Source of the DNA: Undibacter mobilis
GTDB lineage: Bacteria; Pseudomonadota; Alphaproteobacteria; Rhizobiales; Xanthobacteraceae
Direction of reading: 5' to 3'
Assembly: GCF_003367195.1 (NCBI RefSeq)
Contig: NZ_QRGO01000001.1
Coordinates: 1,040,501-1,104,500, forward strand
Length of the DNA stretch: 64,000 bases
Below the pieces are notes generated by a model. That model was not told where the DNA came from. It saw only the letters and a program-made list of their open reading frames with translations, and did no database searches. Below, piece after piece: positions 40,739 through 48,621 of this stretch. Both the position numbers and the translations under genes were made by a program. Every line of letters begins with the position of its first letter. The stretch's first letter is position 1.

Positions 40739-41977
40739 CTAAACCATCTCGCCCTTCATCAGCTTCGGCACATCGCCGGTGACGCCGGCGGCCTCGCGGA
40801 TGAAGGTATGCTTGAGCGCCGGCATGCGCTCAACCAGGCCGAGACCGATGTCGCGTATCAGCCGCAGCGCGTCGGAGTGATTGGAGAACAGCCGGTTGAG
40901 CCCGTCGGTCGCGACGCTCATGGTCATCGTGTCGAAGCGGCGCCAGCGCTGATAGCGCTCCAGCACCTGTGGTCCGCCAATATCGAGACCGAGCCGCGCC
41001 GCATCCGCGACTGACTCCGCCAGCGCCGCAACATCGCGCAGCCCCATATTGAGACCCTGCCCGGCGATCGGATGGATGACATGCGCCGCATCGCCAATCA
41101 GCGCCAGACGTTCGGCGATGAAGGAGCGCGCATTGTAAAGCCCGAGCGGATAGGCGCGGCGCGGACCGGCAAGCTTCAGCTCGCCGAGATGCAGGCCGAA
41201 ACGCTTTTCCAGTTCGGCGAGGAATTCGTCGTCCGGCAACGCAACGAGACGTTCGGCGTCGCGCGTTCGCTCCGTCCATACGATCGACACCCGGTTGCCG
41301 GTGAGCGGCAGGATCGCGAACGGCCCGGCCGGCAGAAAATGTTCTTCGGCGCAGCCATGATGCGGACGTTCGTGCTCGATCGTGGTGACGATGCCGGACT
41401 GATTGTAGCTCCAGCCGTGCGTCGCAATGCCGGCCTGCTCGCGGATCGCAGAGCGCGCGCCATCGGCGCCGACCAGAAGACGCGCTTCGATCACGCCGCC
41501 GTCGGCAAAGGTCACGCTGACCGCTTTCGCGGTTGTCTCATAATGACGCACCGCGGTTGTTCGCAGATCGACGCCGATATCGCGGGCGCGCGCCACCAGC
41601 GCATCGATGAGATAGCGGTTTTCAACCATATGGGCGAAAGGCTCGCCCTCCTCGACTTCGCCGCCGAAGGTCAGGAAGGTCGGCCGCACCGCGTCATCGA
41701 GCTTTGAGTCGGTGACCACCATGTCGAGGATCGGCTGCGCCGTCGGCGCGACCGCGTCCCAGACGTCGATGGCTTCGAACAAACGGCGGGCGGCCGCGGC
41801 AATCGCGGTGGAGCGTGGATCCTTGGACGGCGTTTGCGCCAGCGCCGGATCGGCGACCGTAACCGTGAAACGATCGCCAAGCGCCTGGCGCAGCGCAATC
41901 GCCAGCGCCAGACCGGCGAATCCGGCGCCGCCGACGACCATATTGACCCGCTTTGTTGGCTTGCCCGGCTCAGTCAT
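40739..41977 (-). CDS. UbiH/UbiF/Coq6-family FAD-dependent hydroxylase
   Basis: A 412-residue class A flavin monooxygenase of ubiquinone synthesis. The dinucleotide motif is VVGGAGFAGLALA at about 14-26, with GGAGFAG in place of the usual GGGPAG. The DG motif is LLVGADGARSAIRE, and the second FAD motif GDAAHVIHPIAGQGLNMGLRD near residue 295 is diagnostic of the UbiH/Coq6 group. It hydroxylates the quinone ring at one or more positions; regiospecificity (C1, C5 or C6) cannot be assigned. It is divergent from tesB across 71 bases. Confidence 0.9.
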   Translation of the reverse strand: MTEPGKPTKRVNMVVGGAGFAGLALAIALRQALGDRFTVTVADPALAQTPSKDPRSTAIAAAARRLFEAIDVWDAVAPTAQPILDMVVTDSKLDDAVRPTFLTFGGEVEEGEPFAHMVENRYLIDALVARARDIGVDLRTTAVRHYETTAKAVSVTFADGGVIEARLLVGADGARSAIREQAGIATHGWSYNQSGIVTTIEHERPHHGCAEEHFLPAGPFAILPLTGNRVSIVWTERTRDAERLVALPDDEFLAELEKRFGLHLGELKLAGPRRAYPLGLYNARSFIAERLALIGDAAHVIHPIAGQGLNMGLRDVAALAESVADAARLGLDIGGPQVLERYQRWRRFDTMTMSVATDGLNRLFSNHSDALRLIRDIGLGLVERMPALKHTFIREAAGVTGDVPKLMKGEMV

Positions 41978-42048
41978 GGGAGTTCCTTGTCAAACGTGCC
42001 GCAGCATAGCACGTTGCCGGGCAGTATGACCTGCCGGGATCGCAGCCC

Positions 42049-42918
42049 ATGACGTCCGCCGTCGCCGACCTCCTCACGATTCTCGACCTCGAATTCCTCG
42101 ACGTGAACCTGTTTCGCGGCAACTCGCCGCAGGTTGGCTGGCAACGGGTTTACGGCGGCCAGGTGATCGGCCAGGCGCTGGTTGCCGCCATCCGCACCGT
42201 CGATCCGGGGCGCTCGCCGCATTCCCTGCACGCCTATTTCCTGCTGCCGGGCGATCCCAAGGTGCCGATCATTTACGATGTCGATCGCATGCGCGACGGC
42301 AAGAGCTTCACCACGCGGCGCGTCACCGCCCGCCAGCACGGCCATCCGATCTACTCCATGCTGGTTTCGTTTCATGCCGACGAACCGGACCAGCTATCGC
42401 ACCAGGCAAAGATGCCGGACGTGCCGCAGCCGGACAAACTGCCCAGCGAGACGGAAGTGCGCAAGAACGTGCTGCCGACCATGCCCGATCCGGTGCGGCG
42501 CTACTACGAACGCGAACGGCCGATCGAGCTGCGCCCTGTCGAGTACGAGCGCTATCTCGGCAAGAAGATTCCCGACGGCCGCTTCAATGTCTGGTTCAAG
42601 GCCACCGACAGGCTGCCGGACGATCTCGCGATTCATCAATGTGTGCTGGCTTATTCGTCCGATATGGGCCTGCTCGACACCTCGCTGGTGCCGCATGGCC
42701 GCACGCTGTTCGAAAAGGAATTCATGGCGGCGAGCCTCGATCATGCGCTGTGGCTACATCGCCCGTTCCGCGCCGACGAGTGGCTGCTCTATTCGCAGGA
42801 TTCGCCGAACCTGAACGGTGCGCGTGGCTTCTCGCGCGGCCTCATTTTCACGCAGGACGGCACGCTTGTCGCGTCGGTTGCGCAGGAAGGCCTGGTGCGG
42901 CTGCGGCGTCAGCCGTAA
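42049..42918 (+). CDS. tesB: Acyl-CoA thioesterase II
   Basis: A 289-residue double hot-dog enzyme that hydrolyses medium- and long-chain acyl-CoA. The N-terminal hot dog has NLFRGNSPQVGWQRVYGGQVIGQALVAA and the SLHAYFLLPGDP motif. The C-terminal hot dog has the catalytic Asp in AYSSDMGLLDTS, then SLDHALWLHRPFRADEWLLY and ARGFSRGLIFTQDGTLVASVAQEGLVR. Family-standard length. The gene is followed 78 bases later by the first P-II gene, the usual tesB-glnK-amtB neighbourhood of Rhizobiales. Confidence 0.93.
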   Translation: MTSAVADLLTILDLEFLDVNLFRGNSPQVGWQRVYGGQVIGQALVAAIRTVDPGRSPHSLHAYFLLPGDPKVPIIYDVDRMRDGKSFTTRRVTARQHGHPIYSMLVSFHADEPDQLSHQAKMPDVPQPDKLPSETEVRKNVLPTMPDPVRRYYERERPIELRPVEYERYLGKKIPDGRFNVWFKATDRLPDDLAIHQCVLAYSSDMGLLDTSLVPHGRTLFEKEFMAASLDHALWLHRPFRADEWLLYSQDSPNLNGARGFSRGLIFTQDGTLVASVAQEGLVRLRRQP

Positions 42919-42996
42919 CCCGCAGCGGGGCTATACGGCTTGCCGCAGAGTGCTACTATTTCAAAGCCGGTGCGCCGGAATTGAGGAGCCAGTGCC

Positions 42997-43335
42997 ATGA
43001 AACTCGTGACCGCGATCATCAAGCCGTTCAAGCTCGACGCCGTGCGCGAAGCCCTCAACGCCATCGGCGTTCACGGCATGACCGTCACCGAAGTGAAGGG
43101 CTATGGCCGGCAGAAGGGCCACAAGGAAATCTACCGGGGCGCCGAATATGCGGTGAGCTTCCTGCCGAAGCTCCGGGTCGAAATCGGGGTCGCGAGCGAC
43201 CGGACCGAACAGGTGGTCGAGGCGCTGGCGGGCGCGGCGCGCACCGGGGAAATCGGCGACGGCAAGATCTTCGTCGTGCCGATTGATCAGGCGGTCCGCA
43301 TCCGCACCGGCGAGGTCGACGCCGACGCCCTTTAG
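42997..43335 (+). CDS. glnK: P-II nitrogen regulatory protein (first copy)
   Basis: A 112-residue trimeric signal protein. The T-loop [18 protein letters not shown] keeps the uridylylated Tyr51, and the B and C loops ([21 protein letters not shown]) bind ATP/ADP and 2-oxoglutarate. It blocks AmtB and controls nitrogen metabolism according to 2-oxoglutarate and glutamine levels. GAGGAG lies before the ATG. No amtB gene follows directly. A second P-II gene starts 289 bases downstream, and the two proteins are close paralogues. Whether this one acts more like GlnB or GlnK cannot be decided from sequence. Confidence 0.92.
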   Translation: MKLVTAIIKPFKLDAVREALNAIGVHGMTVTEVKGYGRQKGHKEIYRGAEYAVSFLPKLRVEIGVASDRTEQVVEALAGAARTGEIGDGKIFVVPIDQAVRIRTGEVDADAL

Positions 43336-43472
43336 GCCGAACGGCGGTATCGAAGTAACGCCTGCGACACTGACTATTTTTTGTGCAGCGGTGCTCAGTC
43401 TTGATGCCACAATAGGCTGTGGCCCTAGCGGGTCAGATTAGACGACTCCAGTTTTTGAAATTATATTAGTAT

Positions 43473-43485
43473 TTTCAATAATTTA
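43473..43485 (+). promoter_or_regulatory. Possible IHF site before glnK2
   Basis: TTTCAATAATTTA matches the IHF consensus WATCAANNNNTTR with one mismatch. It lies in the most AT-rich part of the spacer, about 18 bases upstream of a possible sigma-54 promoter, the position where IHF would bend DNA between enhancer and promoter. Only a candidate. Confidence 0.35.
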
Positions 43486-43502
43486 CGACATGCCTGCGCA
43501 AC

Positions 43503-43518
43503 TGGCACGCGGTTTGAT
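43503..43518 (+). promoter_or_regulatory. Probable sigma-54 (-24/-12) promoter of glnK2-amtB
   Basis: TGGCACGCGGTTTGAT matches the sigma-54 consensus TGGCACG-N4-TTGC closely. The -24 element TGGCACG is perfect with correct spacing, and the -12 element reads TTGA instead of TTGC. It lies about 105 bases before the second P-II start codon. glnK-amtB operons are commonly NtrC/sigma-54 controlled under nitrogen limitation. No convincing NtrC dyad was recognised upstream. Confidence 0.55.
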
Positions 43519-43591
43519 TCTCTATGTTCGGTCATGCCTGCGAAGCGTGCTTCGTGCGGCCCGGCTCAGTGAAACGGCCCGCACTGCGTGA

Positions 43592-43963
<372 letters not shown>

Positions 43964-43999
43964 CCACCCGCACAAACATCACCGATAGGAGTTAAGACC

Positions 44000-45340
44000 A
44001 TGACGTTGAAGAAGATCTCCAGTGCGGGGCTGCTTGGGCTCGCCGCACTGACGGCCGGCCTGATCGTAGCCGACGGCGCCTTCGCGCAGACCGCTGCGCC
44101 GGCTGCCGCTGCTGCGCCGGCCGCTGCCGCCGCGCCCAAACTCGACACCGGCGACACTGCGTGGATGCTGACCTCGACCGCGCTGGTGCTGATGATGACC
44201 ATCCCCGGCCTCGCGCTGTTCTACGGCGGCATGGTCCGCAAGAAGAACGTGCTGTCGGTCATCACCGCCTGCTTCGCCATCACCTGCCTGGTGTCGATCC
44301 TCTGGCTGATCTACGGCTACTCGCTCGCTTTCACCGAAAGCAGCATGAACGCCTATATCGGTGGCCTGTCGAAGGCGTTCTTCGCCGGCGTCACCAACGA
44401 CACCGTGAACTCGCTGGCCGCGACGATTCCGGAGTGGGTGTTCATCACCTTCCAGATGACCTTCGCGATCATCACCCCGGCTCTGATCATCGGCGCCTTC
44501 GTCGAGCGCATCAAGTTCTCGGCGCTGCTGTGGTTCATCGGTCTGTGGCTCACCTTCGTGTATCTGCCGGTCGCGCACTGGGTCTGGGGCGGCGGCTTCC
44601 TCGGTACGGCTGGCGTGCTCGACTTTGCCGGCGGCACCGTGGTGCACATCAACGCCGGTATCGCGGGCCTCGTCGGCTGCATCATTGTCGGCAAGCGCAA
44701 GGGCTACGGTCACGTCGCCATGGCGCCGCATAACCTGACGCTGTCCATGATCGGCGCCTCCCTCCTCTGGGTCGGCTGGTTCGGCTTCAACGCCGGTTCG
44801 GCCGTCGCCTCGAACGCGCTCGCCGGCGCCGCCATGATCAACACCCAGGTTGCCACCGCCGCTGCGGCGCTGGCCTGGATGTTTGCTGAATGGATTGTCG
44901 CCAAGAAGCCGAGCCTGCTCGGCATCATCTCGGGCGCCGTTGCGGGCCTCGTCGCCATTACTCCGGCGGCCGGTTTCGTCAACCCGACCGGTGGCTTCAT
45001 CATCGGCATCCTCGCCGGCGTGGTCTGCTACATCGCCTCGGTGCATGTGAAGAAGGCGCTGGGCTACGACGACTCGCTCGACGTGTTCGGCGTTCACGGC
45101 GTCGGCGGCATCCTCGGCGCGATCCTCACCGGCGTGTTCGCCGATGCTGCGATCAACCCGCTCGGCAAGGACGCCAGCGTCGCGACCCAGTTCTACGGCG
45201 TCGCCGTCACCATCATCTACACGGCGATCGTCACGGCGATCATCATGTACGTGATCAAGGCGGTGATCGGGCTGCGTCCGACGGAAGCGCAGGAAGAGGA
45301 AGGCCTCGACATCACCCTGCACGGCGAAACGGTGCAGTAA
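44000..45340 (+). CDS. amtB: Ammonium transporter AmtB
   Basis: A 446-residue inner-membrane channel. A cleavable signal peptide (about 1-29, ending DGAFAQ) and an Ala/Pro-rich linker precede 11 transmembrane helices. GLALFYGGMVRKKNVLS is the first-helix signature. The pore twin histidines are in VVHINAG and VFGVHGVGG. TFQMTFAIITPALIIGAFVERIKFSA forms the gate with conserved Phe. AGGAG-type bases (TAGGAG) precede the ATG. A strong terminator follows after 84 bases. The pair with glnK2 imports ammonium under P-II control. Confidence 0.96.
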   Translation: MTLKKISSAGLLGLAALTAGLIVADGAFAQTAAPAAAAAPAAAAAPKLDTGDTAWMLTSTALVLMMTIPGLALFYGGMVRKKNVLSVITACFAITCLVSILWLIYGYSLAFTESSMNAYIGGLSKAFFAGVTNDTVNSLAATIPEWVFITFQMTFAIITPALIIGAFVERIKFSALLWFIGLWLTFVYLPVAHWVWGGGFLGTAGVLDFAGGTVVHINAGIAGLVGCIIVGKRKGYGHVAMAPHNLTLSMIGASLLWVGWFGFNAGSAVASNALAGAAMINTQVATAAAALAWMFAEWIVAKKPSLLGIISGAVAGLVAITPAAGFVNPTGGFIIGILAGVVCYIASVHVKKALGYDDSLDVFGVHGVGGILGAILTGVFADAAINPLGKDASVATQFYGVAVTIIYTAIVTAIIMYVIKAVIGLRPTEAQEEEGLDITLHGETVQ

Positions 45341-45424
45341 GAAACACGCGGCGGCACGGACCTCGCGTTCGTGCTGCCGCCGATCCAGCGGTAGGGGCGG
45401 AAACCCGGCACTGTCCCTTCCGTC

Positions 45425-45464
45425 GAGGCCCTCGGTTCGCAAGAGCCGGGGGCCTCTCTCTTTT
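45425..45464 (+). terminator. Intrinsic terminator after amtB
   Basis: GAGGCCCTCGGTTC and GAGCCGGGGGCCTC pair around a GCAA loop, with only G-T wobble deviations. TCTCTTTT follows. A typical factor-independent terminator for the glnK-amtB unit. Confidence 0.85.
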
Positions 45465-45489
45465 CCGGGTATGCTTTGAGACTGCCGCG

Positions 45490-45745
45490 CTACAGCGGCT
45501 TGGCGCCTGCGGCGGCGACCGCGAAGGACTGCGTGTTGAGCCGGATCGCGGCATTGGCCACGCCGTCGCCGCGATAACTGTCACGCGCGACGAGCTCAAA
45601 GAAGAAGCCGCCTTCCATCGTCGCCGTGCAAGCCTGAAATAGGCGCCCTTGGCGTCAATATCGTAAAGGATGTCAGCGCCTTCAGCGCTGCGATGTCCGC
45701 TTCCGACAGATCGCTGCGCGAGGCGAGGTCGTCATAGTAGTTTCT
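45490..45745 (-). pseudogene. Remnant of a dehydroshikimate dehydratase / 4-hydroxyphenylpyruvate dioxygenase-like gene
   Basis: Three consecutive segments in three different minus-strand frames together read like the C-terminus of HPPD-like proteins, especially the QuiC-type fusion with a sugar-isomerase domain. They are NYYDDLASRSDLSEADIAALKAL, then DILYDIDAKGAYFRLA, then GGFFFELVARDSYRGDGVANAAIRLNTQ up to a TAG at 45492-45490. The GGFFFEL segment includes the conserved iron-ligand glutamate of the dioxygenase fold. Two frameshifts separate the parts and everything upstream is missing. It is a dead 3' fragment between amtB and the accessory region. Confidence 0.62.
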
Positions 45746-45815
45746 GACAGTTCGACGGCCCGAACCAATGGGGGCCGATGCGCCCGGCCCCTCGCGCTGC
45801 CGCCCGCCCGCCGCC

Positions 45816-46595
45816 TTACCTGCGCGCTTCGACGCGCCGTTGCGGCTCTTCGCGCGCGGCGCGAATCGCCGCCAGGCCCAGACTGTCGGCAAGGTGCAGG
45901 CGATCATATTCCGACCACACCTGCGTCAACCAGTGGCGGACGTAACCGCGAAGAACGAAGGAATAGTCCGCAGCTTCACCGTCAGCCGTCCGATCGGCGA
46001 TAAACTGTGAATAGGGCACATGCGCGAGCTCGACGTTTTCACACGCCAACTCGTTGAGCTTGGGTATGACGATTTCCTTGGCGCCATTGAGCGCGCTGAA
46101 ATAACGGCTGTAGGTCTCAGGCTGCCACTCGAAGAACTTGGTGTCGTTGATGAAATTCTTGACGAGAATGTAATTGACGTTGCCAAGCGCCTTTCCAGTG
46201 TCCGAAATCTCGTCCAGCGACCCGATGGTCGGACCGAGAATATGAAGCACGACGAGATTGAAATGACCGCGGTTGGCGAACTCGAGAAAGCCGACATCCT
46301 GGAGCGTTTCCAGCATCTTCGACAGCAAACCCGCGCGCACGTCGATGACGGTCACTTCATTCGACGGGCGCTCGCCCTCGTCGAATATCTTGATCTGGTT
46401 GTGAACCTGCGTGACGTCGACAACGTCCGTCAATTGCGGATAGAACCGCTTTAGCGCGCCGCGCGGCCATTCGGTGTCGAATGCCCGCACCGAAAGGCCG
46501 TTCTTGGCCAGGTAGTCGACAAAGGTTCGCGTGACGGTCGTCTTCCCGACTCCACCTTTATCTGCGCCAATCAGGACGAAAGCTGGTCTACTCAT
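45816..46595 (-). CDS. ParA/MinD-like P-loop ATPase, third paralogue
   Basis: A 259-residue ATPase clearly orthologous in layout to the protein at 4097-4855. Shared features are IGADKGGVGKTTVTRTFVDYL (deviant Walker A with signature Lys), AFDTEWPRGALKRFYPQ, VTVIDVRAGLLSKML, HILGPTIGSLDEI, KNFINDTKFFEW and the C-terminal YSFVLRGYVRHWLTQVWSEYDRL. It ends with an arginine-rich tail (EEPQRRVEARR). No parB or parS is seen. It sits alone on the minus strand at the edge of the accessory region. No good Shine-Dalgarno precedes the ATG. Function unknown; a membrane- or cargo-positioning ATPase is an inference from the class. Confidence 0.82.
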   Translation of the reverse strand: MSRPAFVLIGADKGGVGKTTVTRTFVDYLAKNGLSVRAFDTEWPRGALKRFYPQLTDVVDVTQVHNQIKIFDEGERPSNEVTVIDVRAGLLSKMLETLQDVGFLEFANRGHFNLVVLHILGPTIGSLDEISDTGKALGNVNYILVKNFINDTKFFEWQPETYSRYFSALNGAKEIVIPKLNELACENVELAHVPYSQFIADRTADGEAADYSFVLRGYVRHWLTQVWSEYDRLHLADSLGLAAIRAAREEPQRRVEARR

Positions 46596-46670
46596 GATTC
46601 TGGTGGTGTCCGGTGTACAGGCACTCGTGGTCGCCGCCGGGCTGCTTCGCCCGGTATCAGCACCGCACGC

Positions 46671-46868
46671 TTACGATCGGGACGCCTCTTTCTTTTCCAT
46701 TTGATTTTGCAGCTCGACAACGAGCCTCATCAGCCGCTCGCGCGCGTGAACATCGAGGAGCACCCTGGTGTTGCTCAACCCCTCAATCAGCCGCCCGTAA
46801 GCGCCGTTGAACGGCTCAGCATTGTCGACGGAGCGGGCAGCGGCCCTGACATTGCTTGTTGTTTTCAT
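46671..46868 (-). CDS. Small hypothetical protein (65 aa)
   Basis: A 65-residue soluble protein, MKTTSNVRAAARSVDNAEP..., with a predicted amphipathic helix in its second half (VHARERLMRLVVELQNQMEKKEA). GGAGAG lies eight bases before the ATG at 46868. No family is recognised. It lies upstream of, and in the same direction as, the third ParA-like gene (75 bases apart), so the two may be co-transcribed and functionally linked. Confidence 0.55.
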   Translation of the reverse strand: MKTTSNVRAAARSVDNAEPFNGAYGRLIEGLSNTRVLLDVHARERLMRLVVELQNQMEKKEASRS

Positions 46869-47000
46869 GAGCTGGCTCTCCAACGCTGATTCGGCTGTTG
46901 CGATTGTTAACCAGACACCCGGCACGAAATGAGCGAGCCTGCCTATGCCATGCTTGCCTATCCAAGCTGCTGCGCGCAGACGATGGCCGGATGCGAATGG

Positions 47001-47429
47001 TCAGGCTTGAGAAAGCCGCAACGCGTCCACGAATTTGAGAAACTTCATGTCTTCGGTCGCCACGTAGCCGGACGGATATCTTGCGACCAGCCCCTTGTAC
47101 TCAAGGTTCTGCAGGCGCCGGCGCACCGTTTCTCTCGAGATTCCGAGATACGAGGCAACGGAGTTGATATTCGCCGGCTGCAGCGTTATCGATCCGGGGC
47201 GGACATAGGATGCGTTGATCAGGCAGCACGCCAACACGATCATGACGTCGACAAAGTCGCAGGAATGCGCACTTTTGATCGCGCAAAGGCGACGGAAGAA
47301 CTCGGTTAGTTCGGCGACGTTCCGAGAGATGCCTTCAATGTCGGGCGGAGGATACGCGGCGCTCCTGACGGTTTGAGGCACATCCCTCTGTTTGAGCGTA
47401 GACGCCCAGAAGTCGTTCTTCCGAAGCAC
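47001..47429 (-). CDS. Winged-helix transcriptional regulator (Crp/MarR-like HTH)
   Basis: A 142-residue protein. The middle (VDVMIVLACCLINASYV) is a hydrophobic helix suited to dimerisation. The C-terminal part is a clear helix-turn-helix: INSVASYLGISRETVRRRLQNLEYKGLVARYPSGYVATED. The recognition-helix pattern GISRETVRRRLQ with a following wing resembles the Crp/Fnr output domain, but no cyclic-nucleotide domain precedes it. The start is GTG at 47429 with AGGAC upstream. It is divergent from the response-regulator gene across about 310 AT-rich bases. Targets unknown. Confidence 0.68.
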   Translation of the reverse strand: MLRKNDFWASTLKQRDVPQTVRSAAYPPPDIEGISRNVAELTEFFRRLCAIKSAHSCDFVDVMIVLACCLINASYVRPGSITLQPANINSVASYLGISRETVRRRLQNLEYKGLVARYPSGYVATEDMKFLKFVDALRLSQA

Positions 47430-47630
47430 GATTGAGTCCTCTCATTTACATCTCTCTGCTCGGCTTGATTCGGCGAGAGAATGTTCATGAGCAGTTAGCC
47501 TCTAATTTCTTCGGTCATCAAAAAAGACGAGTTCGCTTTCAGAGCTATAACCTACCAAAATGACAGCAAAAATCTTCCGCGCGTTTGATACTCCATTGCA
47601 AACTCGGGAAATTCCAAAAAACAGACGCAA

Positions 47631-47656
47631 TCACTTTAACTAATTCCATTCACTTT
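47631..47656 (+). promoter_or_regulatory. Direct repeat upstream of the response-regulator gene
   Basis: TCACTTT occurs at 47631-47637 and again at 47650-47656. The start-to-start distance is 19 bases, close to two DNA turns, in an AT-rich stretch about 85 bases before the start codon. Tandem heptamers at this spacing are typical of regulator binding. Candidate site for autoregulation or for the divergent winged-helix protein. Confidence 0.35.
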
Positions 47657-47739
47657 GATCTATTTCTGGGGTGGCGCACCCGTCGGTTGAGTGGCTATCT
47701 GGTATTTATATACAGCCGCTTCCAAGGACGGATTTAACT

Positions 47740-48555
47740 ATGCTTCTGCTGACCCGGCCGTCAGAAGAAACAATCGTCTCAGGAAAAACTCTTACTCCAC
47801 AGAGAGATGGCGTAGTTTTGCTGGTCGAAGACGACCGCGATTTTGTGTCCGAACTACGTCCCGCTCTCGAAGCTGAGAACTTAAATATTAAGGTTGCCGA
47901 GACGGCGGAAGACGCACTCGCCATTTTGGAAGTGGACAGGCAAATCGATATCGTCATTACCGATATCATGCTGCCGACAATGAGCGGCCTCGAGCTGCTC
48001 AAGCGCGTCAAGACGCTGCGCCGCGAACGCAAGATCATCGGCATCATCCTGACGGCTCATGCGTCTATCGATTACGCGGTAACGGCACTGCGTCAGAACG
48101 CCGTCGACTTTCTGCAAAAGCCAATTCACTTCGACGAACTGATGGAAGCGATCGATCGCGCCAGGGCGAATCTGCGCAGTGTCGCCAAAGCCAATTCGGC
48201 GGAGATCGCTCCTGACGTCGCCAGCCTGCTCAGTTTCGCCTCGACCTTGCGCGAAAGCCGTGAAGTGATCGGCCTGGGCGGAATCTCGGAGTGCGCCTGG
48301 CAAATGCTGATCTATGCCGCGCTGTGCCAGCAGCGCGGCCAGAAAATTACCGTCACTGCGCTATGCGCCGCCAGCGGAGCCCCGATACCGACCGCGTTGC
48401 GCCATCTGTCCGGCCTTGAGAAACGCGAACTGATCTTGCGCCACCCTGATCCCGATGATCGCAGATGCATCATCGTCTCGATCAGCAAGGTCGGTACTGA
48501 CTATCTCCAGCGGGCAATGCGCCGCTGGGTCGAGCGCTCGAAGCGCCTCCTTTAG
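47740..48555 (+). CDS. Response regulator with MarR-type winged-helix output domain
   Basis: A 271-residue protein. The receiver domain (about 24-145) has Asp31/Asp32, the phosphoacceptor Asp75 in DIVITDIMLPTMSG, Thr105 in IILTAHA and Lys127 in FLQKPIHFDEL. The output domain (about 160-271) resembles MarR or other winged-helix DNA-binding proteins: ECAWQMLIYAALCQQRGQKITVTALCAASGAPIPTALRHLSGLEKRELILRHPDPDDRRCIIVSIS. The DPDDRRxxxVxIS wing is MarR-like. Receiver-MarR fusions are uncommon. The ATG at 47740 has AAGGA upstream; the GTG at 47671 is a weaker alternative. The histidine-kinase gene follows after 66 bases and is its probable partner. Confidence 0.85.
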   Translation: MLLLTRPSEETIVSGKTLTPQRDGVVLLVEDDRDFVSELRPALEAENLNIKVAETAEDALAILEVDRQIDIVITDIMLPTMSGLELLKRVKTLRRERKIIGIILTAHASIDYAVTALRQNAVDFLQKPIHFDELMEAIDRARANLRSVAKANSAEIAPDVASLLSFASTLRESREVIGLGGISECAWQMLIYAALCQQRGQKITVTALCAASGAPIPTALRHLSGLEKRELILRHPDPDDRRCIIVSISKVGTDYLQRAMRRWVERSKRLL

Positions 48556-48621
48556 CCCCCGCAAACGGACACTAAGCGCAAGAGCGCCGGATCCAGGGGG
48601 CGCAGAATTTTTCGTCAGGCA

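Noticed and set aside
43336..43500. NtrC-binding dyad around TGCAGCGGTGC in the glnK1-glnK2 spacer
   Set aside because: The sequence only loosely resembles GCACC-N5-GGTGC; the half-sites are not properly spaced, so it was not listed as a feature.
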